From a virus, in the IMG/VR virus record IMGVR_UViG_3300030117_008341, positions 1 through 64,000 of that record: 64,000 bases of DNA; one strand, 5' to 3'. Of this stretch, positions 45,926 through 54,662 are shown piece after piece. Numbering within the stretch: the stretch's first letter is position 1; each line of letters begins with the position of its first letter. Position numbers and translations under genes: made by a program. The notes under the pieces were generated by a model. The model searched no databases. It was given only the letters and a program-made list of their open reading frames with translations, and was not told where the DNA came from.

Positions 45926-45954
45926 TTGACAACAAGTTTGTAACAGGTTATAAT
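45926..45954 (+). promoter_or_regulatory. Perfect sigma-70 promoter for the fused recombination nuclease
   Basis: TTGACA at 45926-45931 and TATAAT at 45949-45954 with the ideal 17-base spacer. Both hexamers are exact. It lies in the 65-base gap before the TTG start at 45981, leaving room for a normal leader with AAGGGG. Host polymerase should use it without phage factors. Confidence 0.85.
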
Positions 45955-45980
45955 ATATTATATTCAAGTAAGGGGTTACT

Positions 45981-48900
45981 TTGAAGATAGCACATATCGC
46001 GGATACACACATCCGCAACTATAAGTATCATAGAGAGTATCGTGAGATATTCGATCTTATCTATGATAGACTGAAAACAGAGAAAGTTGACTACATTGTT
46101 CACTGCGGAGATCTCGCACACACAAAGACACAACTTTCTCCTGAATACTTTGACTTGGCGACATCGTTCTTAAAGAACCTTGCCGACATTGCGCCGACCT
46201 ACATCATTCTTGGCAACCACGACGGTAACCTAAAGAATGAACACAGGCAAGACGCAATCACGCCAATCGCAAACGCACTCCGACACCCGAATCTCAACCT
46301 GTTAAAGAACGCAGGCGAGACGATTGTCGAAGGCAACATAGCGTTTAACGTTCTTTCCGTCTTTGATGAAGAGAACTGGGTGAAGCCGACAAGCGACAAA
46401 CGCATTAACATTGCGCTGTATCACGGCTCTGTGTCCGGTGTTACAACCGACACAGGCTGGGTAATGACGCACGGCGACCACCCTATCACAGTCTTTGAAG
46501 GGCACGACTATGTGTTCCTCGGGGACATCCACAAAACAAACCAAATCCTCGATGACGAGGGACGTGTAAGGTATCCGGGCTCCACTGTTCAGCAGAACTT
46601 TGGTGAGACGGATGACAAAGGCTTCCTGCTCTGGAACATCCAAAGCAAAGAAGACTTTACTTGTGAACACGTTGTAATCCCAAACCCCAAGCCTTTTATA
46701 ACAATAAACCTAACCCCCACTGGGCGTATGCCCAAAGGCTTGACCGTGAAGAAGGGTGCAAGATTACGACTTGTGTCTAACAATAATCTATCTCTTGAAG
46801 CGATGCGAAAGGCAGTTGATGTCGCAAAGCAACGCTTCAAGCCCGATACTATTACATTCTTAAACCGCGCAGCAGGGGAGCGTGGTAATGTTGAAGAAAT
46901 CACGGACAGTATTCAACAAGACGATATGCGTAATCCACAGATCCAAGAGGAACTTATCCGCGAGTATCTAGTAGATTACCAAGCCAGCGAAGAACTGATG
47001 AAAAAGGTTCTGGACCTTAATACTCTCTACATTAAGAAGGCAGAAGAGTCCGAGGAGATCTCTAGAAACATCAAGTGGCGTATCAACGATCTACAGTGGG
47101 ATAATCTGTTTAACTACGGTGAAGGCAATAGAATTGATTTTAATAAACTAAACGGAACAGTTGGTATCTTCGGTAAGAACTACTCCGGTAAATCCAGTGT
47201 GGTGGACAGCTTATTATATACTTTGTACAACACAACGTCTAAGAATGAGCGTAAGAATGTCAACATTATTAATCAAAACAAGGACGAAGGCTCTGGCGAG
47301 GTTGTAATTACTATTGGCGATGAGCAGTATTACGTCCGTCGCGGCTCGTCAAAATACACAAAACGACTCAAGGGTGTGGAAACTCTTGAAGCCAAAACTG
47401 ATCTTGACTTCTTCAAGGTCGGCCCAGACGGAGAAAAGGTAAGTTTAAATGGCCTCACAAGAAACGACACAGACAAAAACATCAGAAAGGTATTCGGAAC
47501 TCTTGATGACTTCCTTCTCACTAGTTTGTCTAGCCAGTTGGATAGTCTTTCCTTTATTAGGGAAGGTAGCACAAAACGGAAGGAAATCTTGGCAAAGTTT
47601 CTCGACTTGGAAATCTTCGAGAAAAAGTTCAGACTAGCGAAGGAAGATGCATCTGATATGCGAGGTGCTTTGAAGCGCCTTGAAGGACGCGACTATGATA
47701 CAGAGATCGAAGAAGCAGAACAAGAGCACACTCAATGTGAAGAGGAGTTGGATGACCAAAAGGTTAAGTGCGCCGACTTAAGGCAAGAAGTTATTGATCT
47801 TAGAGACAACATTACAGAGATAGAAGGTAAGATTGCATCTATCCCTGCTGAGATGATTGATATTGCAAAAGTCAAAATAGATATTAGACAAAGGCGTCTG
47901 GACCTCACCTCGGCACAAAAAGATCTTGAACAAGACAAGAAAACACTCAAAGATAAAAAGAAACTTACCAAAGATATTGATAAGTTCTTGGCAGGTTATG
48001 ACGTTACAGATCTTGGCGATAAAGAAAAGAGGTGCGATCAGCTAGGCTTTGAGATAATGGATTTGGACAGAGAAATGATCCAGATCGTGAAAAAAGCTGC
48101 ATCTCTCGACGATCCCGGCTTCTTGCGTGGTTGCAAGTGTTTGCACGAAGCAGAAGAAGCTTTAGCACAGAAGCCAGACCTTGAACAAAAAATCGAAGAA
48201 CTTTCTCAGGAACTTGAAGGGCTTGATGTTGAATCTGTCAAGAAAAGCCTTGAGCAGTATCGTTCGCTAGCAGATAAAAAGAACCAAACGACGAGAGATA
48301 TCACAACCACAGAACTTGCTATTGCTCGTAACCAGAATACGATCAATCGTCTGGCCACAGAGTTGTCTAATCTAAAAGACAAAGAAACATCTTATGAAGA
48401 CAACCGTGAAGCTATTGAAAACTTGGAAGCACTCCTGACTGAGAAAGACGGCTTAGACGCAGATATATCTATTAAGGAAGGTAAGCTAGAGGCTTGCAAA
48501 GATAAAATTGTTGATTACCACAGAAGAGTTGGCTCGTTAGAGCAAAAAGTTATCAACATTAAGGATCAGAAGAACGACTATCTTGAGCTACGCGAACAGT
48601 TCGCAGCCTACGATCTTTACATGCGTTGTATGCACCCTAACGGTATCGCATACGATGTTATCAAGAAGAAGCTTCCAGTTATCAACCAAGAGATAGCAAA
48701 GGTTCTTACAAACCTAACAAACTTTGAAGTCCTTTTTGAAGAGGATGGAAATAAGCTTGATATCTTTATCAAGCACCCGAAGCATGACCCTCGTCCACTC
48801 TCTATGGCTTCGGGAGCAGAGAAGACAATGGCCGCAATGGCTATCCGTCTTGCTTTCCTTGCAGTGTCAAACCTGCCTACAAGCGACATTATGGTGCTTG

Positions 48901-49079
48901 ATGAACCGGGGACAGCATTGGATGAGGAGCACTTACAAGCATTTACCCAACTTTTGGACATGATTAAGGTGCATTTCAAGACAACACTTTTGATTTCCCA
49001 TTTGGATTCTTTGAAAGATGTTGTTGATTTAACACTTGACATTTCCAAAAAAGAAGGTTATGCTTATATAAACCAATAA
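45981..49079 (+). CDS. Fused SbcD-SbcC (gp47-gp46/Mre11-Rad50-like) recombination nuclease
   Basis: A 1032-residue fusion of a DNA-end nuclease and its ATPase, which resect ends for phage recombination-dependent replication. Residues 1-340 are the calcineurin-like phosphoesterase: D8/H10 (ADTH), D44 (HCGDLAHT), N79-H80-D81 (GNHD), and FLGDIHK. Residues about 365-1032 are the Rad50/SbcC part: Walker A GKNYSGKSS (398-406), long coiled coils (about 560-900), signature LSMASGAEKTMAA and Walker B DIMVLDEPG (969-977). At the coiled-coil apex only CKC (718-720) is present instead of CxxC. T4 keeps these as two genes. Start TTG 45981, after AAGGGG. Confidence 0.9.
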   Translation: MKIAHIADTHIRNYKYHREYREIFDLIYDRLKTEKVDYIVHCGDLAHTKTQLSPEYFDLATSFLKNLADIAPTYIILGNHDGNLKNEHRQDAITPIANALRHPNLNLLKNAGETIVEGNIAFNVLSVFDEENWVKPTSDKRINIALYHGSVSGVTTDTGWVMTHGDHPITVFEGHDYVFLGDIHKTNQILDDEGRVRYPGSTVQQNFGETDDKGFLLWNIQSKEDFTCEHVVIPNPKPFITINLTPTGRMPKGLTVKKGARLRLVSNNNLSLEAMRKAVDVAKQRFKPDTITFLNRAAGERGNVEEITDSIQQDDMRNPQIQEELIREYLVDYQASEELMKKVLDLNTLYIKKAEESEEISRNIKWRINDLQWDNLFNYGEGNRIDFNKLNGTVGIFGKNYSGKSSVVDSLLYTLYNTTSKNERKNVNIINQNKDEGSGEVVITIGDEQYYVRRGSSKYTKRLKGVETLEAKTDLDFFKVGPDGEKVSLNGLTRNDTDKNIRKVFGTLDDFLLTSLSSQLDSLSFIREGSTKRKEILAKFLDLEIFEKKFRLAKEDASDMRGALKRLEGRDYDTEIEEAEQEHTQCEEELDDQKVKCADLRQEVIDLRDNITEIEGKIASIPAEMIDIAKVKIDIRQRRLDLTSAQKDLEQDKKTLKDKKKLTKDIDKFLAGYDVTDLGDKEKRCDQLGFEIMDLDREMIQIVKKAASLDDPGFLRGCKCLHEAEEALAQKPDLEQKIEELSQELEGLDVESVKKSLEQYRSLADKKNQTTRDITTTELAIARNQNTINRLATELSNLKDKETSYEDNREAIENLEALLTEKDGLDADISIKEGKLEACKDKIVDYHRRVGSLEQKVINIKDQKNDYLELREQFAAYDLYMRCMHPNGIAYDVIKKKLPVINQEIAKVLTNLTNFEVLFEEDGNKLDIFIKHPKHDPRPLSMASGAEKTMAAMAIRLAFLAVSNLPTSDIMVLDEPGTALDEEHLQAFTQLLDMIKVHFKTTLLISHLDSLKDVVDLTLDISKKEGYAYINQ

Positions 49080-49089
49080 CTATTTATTA
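49079..49089 (+). promoter_or_regulatory. Predicted late promoter (ACTATTTATTA)
   Basis: Exact ACTATTTATTA, starting on the last base of the nuclease stop codon and 24 bases before the ATG at 49103. It would begin late transcription of the membrane-protein group and the terminase-portal genes behind it. Confidence 0.6.
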
Positions 49090-49102
49090 CATTGGAGGAA
49101 AT

Positions 49103-49294
49103 ATGAATATGATTAAGGGAGCAGTCGATAAGACTTTGGAAAAGGTTGTATCGCGCAAGCTACTTGTCTGGGCAACTGCAACCGGCCTTGCGGCTGGTGG
49201 CTTTTTGACTAGCGGAGACTGGGTTGTCATCTCTTCGTTATACCTCGGTGGCCAAGCTGTCATCGATGCCGTTGTTAAGCTTAAGAGCGTATAA
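49103..49294 (+). CDS. Small membrane protein, possible holin
   Basis: A 63-residue protein with a basic N-terminal helix (MIKGAVDKTLEKVVSRK) and one or two hydrophobic stretches (LLVWATATGLAAGGFLTS and WVVISSLYLGGQAVIDAVV). The arrangement resembles small phage holins and similar proteins that share the 'GQA-hydrophobic-D' ending. The next two genes encode a membrane-anchored coiled-coil protein and a signal-peptide protein, as in lysis cassettes. TTGGAGGAAAT precedes the ATG. No endolysin gene adjoins; the M15-type domain at 8004 is in a tail gene. Holin is a fair guess, not established. Confidence 0.6.
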   Translation: MNMIKGAVDKTLEKVVSRKLLVWATATGLAAGGFLTSGDWVVISSLYLGGQAVIDAVVKLKSV

Positions 49295-49671
49295 TGCGAA
49301 GCCTTATGAGATTCATAAGCACCTACTGGAAGGAGATCGCTCTGGCGGGACTGCTATTTGCGGTCTCCTTCTTTTGGTGGCAAGACCACAAGGGTCTTGT
49401 TGATGCATACGACGCGTCCGTAGAAAGCTACGAGACAAGACTAAAAGAACTAAAAAAGAGCCACCAACGCGAGACTGAGCGTAAGGAAAAGGCTCTGGAA
49501 GATTACAAAGCAAAGCTGGAGGAACTAGAAATGGAATACACAGAGTACCAGCAAGCAGTAGCAGAGGCAAAAGAAGAACGAGTACGAGACTTCGTTACAC
49601 TACGACAAAGCAATCCAGATCAACTGATCGTGGAGATTGAGGCAAAGTTTGGTTTTGAACACGTTGATTAA
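49294..49671 (+). CDS. Membrane-anchored coiled-coil protein, i-spanin-like
   Basis: A 125-residue protein with one N-terminal membrane helix (about residues 13-30, KEIALAGLLFAVSFFWW) and then a long, highly charged coiled coil (YETRLKELKKSHQRETERKEKALEDYKAKLEELEMEYTEYQQ). This is the layout of an inner-membrane spanin (Rz), which helps fuse inner and outer membranes in the last step of lysis. The ATG overlaps the upstream stop (TAATG). The end of the gene overlaps the following one in another frame, reminiscent of Rz/Rz1 overlap. No sequence match to lambda Rz is claimed. Confidence 0.62.
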   Translation: MRSLMRFISTYWKEIALAGLLFAVSFFWWQDHKGLVDAYDASVESYETRLKELKKSHQRETERKEKALEDYKAKLEELEMEYTEYQQAVAEAKEERVRDFVTLRQSNPDQLIVEIEAKFGFEHVD

Positions 49672-50086
49672 AACATTGTTTTTATTTCTCTTGATGATCC
49701 CCGTAGCTTACGGTGGCGATGGTAAGTTTACCCTCGTTCCGCAAGGCGGGGTTGTCCCATTTGAAGCAACCTGTTTTGACACCGAGGCTACAGCCAAACT
49801 ATTAACTTGGAAAGAGTTTCTGGCAGAGGAAGCTAAGACTCAATGTGAGTTTGAGAAGCGAGCCTTAGTGCTAGACTCAGAGTTAGTCATTAAAAATATG
49901 CAGATTACACTTGATGAGACACAGGTTCGCTATCAGGTAGAGATTGATACGAGGGACGAAGAGATCGAATCCCTTAGAGACATTATCAAGAAAAACAAAA
50001 AACTAAATATACCCGTAGTCGTTGCAACCAGCGTGGCCGTTGGTTTTGGAGTTGGCTTCGGCACTTATCATTTTGCGAGCCGGTAA
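49649..50086 (+). CDS. Exported coiled-coil protein with C-terminal membrane helix
   Basis: The start is uncertain: TTG codons occur at 49637, 49649 and 49655; I prefer 49649, which has GAGG six bases upstream. The N-terminus is a classic signal peptide (LIKTLFLFLLMIPVAYG) with likely cleavage after AYG. A mature part begins KFTLVPQGGVVPFEATCFDTEATAKLL, a pattern I associate with phage proteins of unknown role near lysis genes, followed by a coiled coil (LDETQVRYQVEIDTRDEEIESLRDII) and a C-terminal membrane helix (PVVVATSVAVGFGVGFGTY). The topology recalls spanin-like proteins but lacks a lipobox Cys. It overlaps its upstream neighbour and the ATG of the next gene. Confidence 0.6.
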   Translation: MVLNTLIKTLFLFLLMIPVAYGGDGKFTLVPQGGVVPFEATCFDTEATAKLLTWKEFLAEEAKTQCEFEKRALVLDSELVIKNMQITLDETQVRYQVEIDTRDEEIESLRDIIKKNKKLNIPVVVATSVAVGFGVGFGTYHFASR

Positions 50087-50484
50087 TGAAAAAAGATTTA
50101 GATTTAAATGACATTGCTAAGTTTGAAAAAGCGATCGCAAAGAAATACGGTCCAGAGGCCATAGAGAACCCAAGGAAACATTGGAACGATGAAAAGGAAA
50201 AGTCTTATCAAGACCAGATTAAAAAGCTTGCCGAAAAAGAGCTTGCATTCGAAGAAAAGGACGATAAAGTAGAACAAGACGGCTTTTTAATCTCTAAAAA
50301 ACTACTTAATAAAGACGCAACTAGGAGATCTTGTCCAGTTTGTAAAACATATTCTTTTAAAATAAAAGATGATGTTTACATGAATAAGTTTGAATGTTGT
50401 GAAAAATGTTATGTACAGTGGGTTGAAAACCGAGAGGAACGCTGGTTGTCAGGCTGGCGTCCCAAAAAGCAGGAGAAAAATTAA
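50086..50484 (+). CDS. Small zinc-binding protein upstream of terminase
   Basis: A 132-residue protein with a charged helical N-terminal part (IKKLAEKELAFEEKDD) and a C-terminal treble-clef-like or ribbon-like cluster: CPVC near residue 83-86 and CCEKC near residue 105-109, followed by a Trp-rich VQWVENREERWLSGW. The four-Cys layout suggests one zinc. The start overlaps the preceding stop (TAATG) and the stop overlaps the next ATG. The position two genes before the large terminase is suggestive of DNA packaging, but it does not look like T4 gp16. Function unknown. Confidence 0.68.
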   Translation: MKKDLDLNDIAKFEKAIAKKYGPEAIENPRKHWNDEKEKSYQDQIKKLAEKELAFEEKDDKVEQDGFLISKKLLNKDATRRSCPVCKTYSFKIKDDVYMNKFECCEKCYVQWVENREERWLSGWRPKKQEKN

Positions 50485-51098
50485 TGGCTACAACAATGGA
50501 AATCGTTCAAGGTATCTCGCAAGTAATGGCAAACAGTTACGATGGAGCCCTTGACGAAAATGGTGAGCCTATCAAGGTTGGCCTCAAAAGAGAGGAGGGT
50601 CACCCAATTTTAGACTCTCGCGTCATGGACGGGTTTAAAATTTCTTTTCATGGCAACAAACTTTGTATCCACTATCATGCTGAAATTAAACTTAAAGATG
50701 TTTATGCGAATGGATTTGAGTCTGACTTGGAGCAAATGATTGAAGACATCGCTTCCTTTGTCAAGAAAGAATATAGAAAGGTTACTGGCAGTTCGTTAAC
50801 TCTGACTAAAGATGGGGAAATGGATGCACTTGTGCAAAACACATCTAGAGTCCGCACTTTTGTCCAAGCCAAATGTTTCTATATCATTGGCGGATTAGAT
50901 GATAGTACCGAGGGTATTAGCGATCCATCCGAAGATAAGCTTGAAGACAACTTCCGCAAGTTTTTAGAACAGGACGCTGGCGATAAGAAGGCCAAAAATG
51001 ACAAGCGCAAAGCACCTACCCCCGGCCAGCCCGTTTACGCAGGCAAGGGCAAAGTCCACGCTAGAAAGGATGTAAATAGCACTTACAAGGCTGAGTAA
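50484..51098 (+). CDS. Conserved phage protein preceding terminase, function unknown
   Basis: A 204-residue protein. The first 160 residues look like a compact alpha/beta domain (GFKISFHGNKLCIHYHAEIKLKDVY, LEQMIEDIASFVKKEYRKVTG, VQAKCFYIIGG), followed by a disordered Lys/Pro-rich tail (KKAKNDKRKAPTPGQPVYAGKGK). It directly precedes the large terminase with a one-base overlap, where a small terminase subunit often lies, but I see no helix-turn-helix. A packaging or virion-assembly role is inferred from position alone. Confidence 0.68.
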   Translation: MATTMEIVQGISQVMANSYDGALDENGEPIKVGLKREEGHPILDSRVMDGFKISFHGNKLCIHYHAEIKLKDVYANGFESDLEQMIEDIASFVKKEYRKVTGSSLTLTKDGEMDALVQNTSRVRTFVQAKCFYIIGGLDDSTEGISDPSEDKLEDNFRKFLEQDAGDKKAKNDKRKAPTPGQPVYAGKGKVHARKDVNSTYKAE

Positions 51099-52684
51099 TG
51101 CCAGCGGGTCTATCCAAAAAAGAAACTGTCAAAGAGATAGTTAAGTGCGGTAAAGACCCGTCTTACTTTATCAACAACTATGCTAGAATCTCGCATCCCC
51201 TGAAAGGTTTGATACCATTTAAGACGTATCCCTTTCAGGATGAGTTGCTTGTAGATTTTAACGACTACCGCTTTAATGTTATTCTTAAAGCTAGACAGTT
51301 GGGCATCTCAACTATCACAGCCGCATACATTGTGTGGCTTTTGCTATTTTATCGAGACAAGAATGTCTTGGTTATTGCAACTAAGTTCCAGACTGCTGCA
51401 AACTTGGTCAAGAAAGTCAAAAACATTATGCAGAATGTTCCCCCTTGGCTACGCATCGCAGACATTAAGATTGATAACCGCACGTCGTTCGTCCTGACTA
51501 ACGGCTCCGAAGTTAAGGCTGCTTCTACATCTGGTGATGCTGGTCGTTCGGAAGCTTTGTCCCTTCTCGTTATTGACGAGGCCGCACACGTTGATGGGTT
51601 AGAAGAGTTGTGGACCGGCTTGTATCCTACGCTATCTACTGGTGGTCGCTGCATTGCTCTATCTACACCAAACGGTGTTGGCAACTGGTTCCACAAAACC
51701 TATATTGAAGCCGAGCAAAATGTAAACGACTTTCATCCTACCAACTTACCGTGGAATGTTCACCCTGACCGTGACGATGAGTGGTTTGAAAAAGAGACAA
51801 GAAATATGTCTCGTAGACAAATTGCCCAAGAGCTAGAGTGCAACTTCAACGCTTCGGGCGAAACTGTCATACATCCGGAAGACTTAGAAAGACTAGTATT
51901 CGGCGCTACAGAGCCGATGTATAGAACCGGCTTCGATCGTAACTTGTGGCTTTGGGAGCAATACAACCCAGAGGCCACATACATGATGTCCGCAGACGTT
52001 GCCCGTGGAGATGGGGCAGATTTTTCTGTTTTCCACATAGTTAAATTAGAAACTATGGAGGTCATAGGTGAATATCGTGGCAAACCAAACCTTGAGGAAT
52101 TTGCTTCTATTCTTGATTCCACAGGTAGAGAATTTGGCAATTGTCTGCTGGTGGTTGAGAATAACAGTCTAGGAATATCAATCCTAGAGAAGCTGCAAGA
52201 CAGAGAATACCCCAATCTTTATCACTCGATAAAGGGTACTCATGAGTACATTGATCAGTTACGAGCAGAATCAATCAACAATTCAGTTCCCGGTTTTACT
52301 ACTTCATCCAAGACTCGTCCACTTATCGTGGCGAAAATGGAGGAATTCATACGAAATAAACTAATTACAATATATTCTTCACGCATAGTAGACGAGTTTA
52401 AGACATTTATATGGAATAACAACAAGGCACAGGCTATGAGAAGTTATCACGATGACTTAGTTATGGCATTGGCAATCGCTTGTTGGGTTAGAGACACAGC
52501 CTTAGAGGTTAGCAAGAAAGACATAGAGTACAGAAGGGCTATGATGGATTCAATGAGGCTCAACACAAGACAAATCAAGACTACAATACCGGGAATGGAA
52601 GGGCACCAACAAGGCGTGTGGAGCGAAAAGGCTAAGAAAGAAATGCAACAACACAAAGATTTTATTTGGCTTATTAAGGGATAG
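51098..52684 (+). CDS. terL: Terminase large subunit (gp17-like)
   Basis: The motor that pumps DNA into the prohead and cuts concatemers. The ATPase domain has Walker-A-like KARQLGIST (64-72), and Walker B with D160/E161 in LLVIDEAAH. LSTPNGVGNWF is coupling motif III. The RNase H-fold nuclease domain has D300 in SADVARGDGADF, E354 in LVVENNSLG and D452/D453 in YHDDLVMAL. At 528 residues it is a little shorter than T4 gp17 (610), lacking N- and C-terminal extensions. The next gene is the portal, five bases on, the partner on which it docks. Confidence 0.95.
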   Translation: MPAGLSKKETVKEIVKCGKDPSYFINNYARISHPLKGLIPFKTYPFQDELLVDFNDYRFNVILKARQLGISTITAAYIVWLLLFYRDKNVLVIATKFQTAANLVKKVKNIMQNVPPWLRIADIKIDNRTSFVLTNGSEVKAASTSGDAGRSEALSLLVIDEAAHVDGLEELWTGLYPTLSTGGRCIALSTPNGVGNWFHKTYIEAEQNVNDFHPTNLPWNVHPDRDDEWFEKETRNMSRRQIAQELECNFNASGETVIHPEDLERLVFGATEPMYRTGFDRNLWLWEQYNPEATYMMSADVARGDGADFSVFHIVKLETMEVIGEYRGKPNLEEFASILDSTGREFGNCLLVVENNSLGISILEKLQDREYPNLYHSIKGTHEYIDQLRAESINNSVPGFTTSSKTRPLIVAKMEEFIRNKLITIYSSRIVDEFKTFIWNNNKAQAMRSYHDDLVMALAIACWVRDTALEVSKKDIEYRRAMMDSMRLNTRQIKTTIPGMEGHQQGVWSEKAKKEMQQHKDFIWLIKG

Positions 52685-52688
52685 ATAA

Positions 52689-54662
52689 ATGGCAGATCAA
52701 AATAGAAACCCAAGAAACCCAAGATCAGAATTGTTTAAGGCTCTGACTAGAGTTTTCTCTGGTCCACTAACAACTAGAAGAACACAGACCGGCCGTAGAC
52801 TGAGAAGGTATCAACTGGACAAATTCCAGAGTAGATTTACTTCTGCTAGTGGTCAGTCTTTTAAAACCGCTCGTTCATATAATGCATACAATATGCAACT
52901 GGGGATTATGAACCAACACAACCGCACCGAGAGGTATGTTGATTTTGACCAGATGGAGTACACTCCAGAGATAGCGTCAGCCCTTGATATTTATGCTGAT
53001 GAGATGACCACGCATTCCTCGTTACAGCCAATGCTTAATATTAAATGTTCGAATGAAGAAATTAAAGCGGTCCTTGATTCCTTGTATCACAATATTTTAA
53101 ATATCGATCACAATCTTTTCGGCTGGTGTCGCTCTATGTGCAAGTATGGGGATTTCTTCCTGTATCTTGACATAGATGAGAAGTTCGGTATTAAGACCGG
53201 CATTGGACTGCCTTCTAGGGAGGTGGAGCGCCTCGAAGGTGAGGACGAGACAAATCCAAACTATGTCCAGTACCAGTGGAACACAGCGGGTATAACTTTG
53301 GAAAATTGGCAAATGGCCCACTTCCGAATCCTTGGGAACGACAAGTATGCACCATATGGAACGTCTGTTTTAGAACCTGCCCGTCGCATCTTTCGTCAAC
53401 TAATTCTTTTGGAAGATGCTATGATGGCATACCGTATTGTTCGCTCTCCGGAGCGCCGAGTAATAAAAATTGATGTTGGCCAGATCCCTCCTAATGAAGT
53501 AGAGCAGTATGTTCAAAAAGTCATCACATCAATGAAACGAAACTCTGTTGTTGACGAAAACACAGGCCGAGTTGATCTTCGATACAACCCTCTGTCTATT
53601 GAGGAAGATTATTACATCCCCGTTCGCGGAGAATCAAAAACAGAAATTACATCTTTACCCGGTGGAACATTTACCGGTGACATCGACGACGTTAAATACC
53701 TCAGAGACAAACTATTCTCTGCTCTTAAAATTCCTGCTTCCTATCTAACAAATGCTGAAGGTGCTGAGGAGGATAAAACAACGCTTGCCCAGAAAGATAT
53801 TCGTTTCGCCAGAACAATTCAGAGACTACAGAGAGTTGTGGTGTCTGAGCTAGAAAAAATTGGTATTATCCATCTTTACACTTTAGGATTTAGAGACGAA
53901 GATTTGTTAAATTTTGAGCTTGCACTTAATAATCCGTCCAAAATCTCGGAATTACAAGAGCTAGAGCACTGGGATAAAAAGTTTGCAGTCGCGGGCGCAG
54001 CCACAGAAGGCTTCTTCTCACGCCGTTGGGTCGCCGAGCATCTATTCTGTATGTCCCACGAAGAGTTTGAAAGAAACCAAAGAGAAATCTTCTACGATCG
54101 TAAGTTTGATGCTTCGCTTGCAGCCGTTGCAGAGGCGATGCAAGAAGAGGCAGCAGGAGCAGGCCTTGGTGATCTTGGAGGCGATGAAGGCCTTGGAGAT
54201 CTTGGGGATCTTGGCGATGAGGACCTTGGTGGCGATCTCGAAGATCTCGGCGGTGATGAGCCCGCAGCAGAGGAGCCAGCAGAACCTGAGATTGGTGATG
54301 ACCCACTCTTAGCCGCCCCCGGTCGAAGAGAAGATGATGGTTATACGACCCCCGGATCCAAAGGTAAGGTTTATTATCCTGTTAAGAAAGGACGCGACAA
54401 CAGGGCAAAAGGTGCCATGAAGCGTCACCGTTCATCTGTAGCAGGTACAAATATGGATCCTCGCAAGACTTTCCCCGGTAAGAGTGGTTATGGAGGCTTA
54501 GATTCCTTAGCCAAGGGGATGTTTGAATCGAAAGAAACTAATTATGATAATGGTTTTAGAACCGAGGAAGAAAAGATACATAATACTAACTTTGAAGTCA
54601 AAAGACTATTGGAAAGTTTAGGTAACTCAACGGAGATTAGCAATGAAACTAAGGCACAATAA
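52689..54662 (+). CDS. Portal vertex protein (gp20-like)
   Basis: Forms the dodecameric ring at one capsid vertex through which DNA passes. MNQHNRTERYVDFDQMEYTPEIASALDIYADEMT (about residues 75-108) and DDVKYLRDKLFSALKIPASYLTNAEGAEEDKTTLAQKDIRFARTIQRLQ (about 335-385) are strong T4-type portal signatures. At 657 residues it is longer than T4 gp20 (524). The extra is largely a C-terminal acidic repeat (LGDLGGDEGLGDLGDLGDED, about 490-540) and a basic segment. It overlaps the following gene by 20 bases in another frame. Confidence 0.93.
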   Translation: MADQNRNPRNPRSELFKALTRVFSGPLTTRRTQTGRRLRRYQLDKFQSRFTSASGQSFKTARSYNAYNMQLGIMNQHNRTERYVDFDQMEYTPEIASALDIYADEMTTHSSLQPMLNIKCSNEEIKAVLDSLYHNILNIDHNLFGWCRSMCKYGDFFLYLDIDEKFGIKTGIGLPSREVERLEGEDETNPNYVQYQWNTAGITLENWQMAHFRILGNDKYAPYGTSVLEPARRIFRQLILLEDAMMAYRIVRSPERRVIKIDVGQIPPNEVEQYVQKVITSMKRNSVVDENTGRVDLRYNPLSIEEDYYIPVRGESKTEITSLPGGTFTGDIDDVKYLRDKLFSALKIPASYLTNAEGAEEDKTTLAQKDIRFARTIQRLQRVVVSELEKIGIIHLYTLGFRDEDLLNFELALNNPSKISELQELEHWDKKFAVAGAATEGFFSRRWVAEHLFCMSHEEFERNQREIFYDRKFDASLAAVAEAMQEEAAGAGLGDLGGDEGLGDLGDLGDEDLGGDLEDLGGDEPAAEEPAEPEIGDDPLLAAPGRREDDGYTTPGSKGKVYYPVKKGRDNRAKGAMKRHRSSVAGTNMDPRKTFPGKSGYGGLDSLAKGMFESKETNYDNGFRTEEEKIHNTNFEVKRLLESLGNSTEISNETKAQ

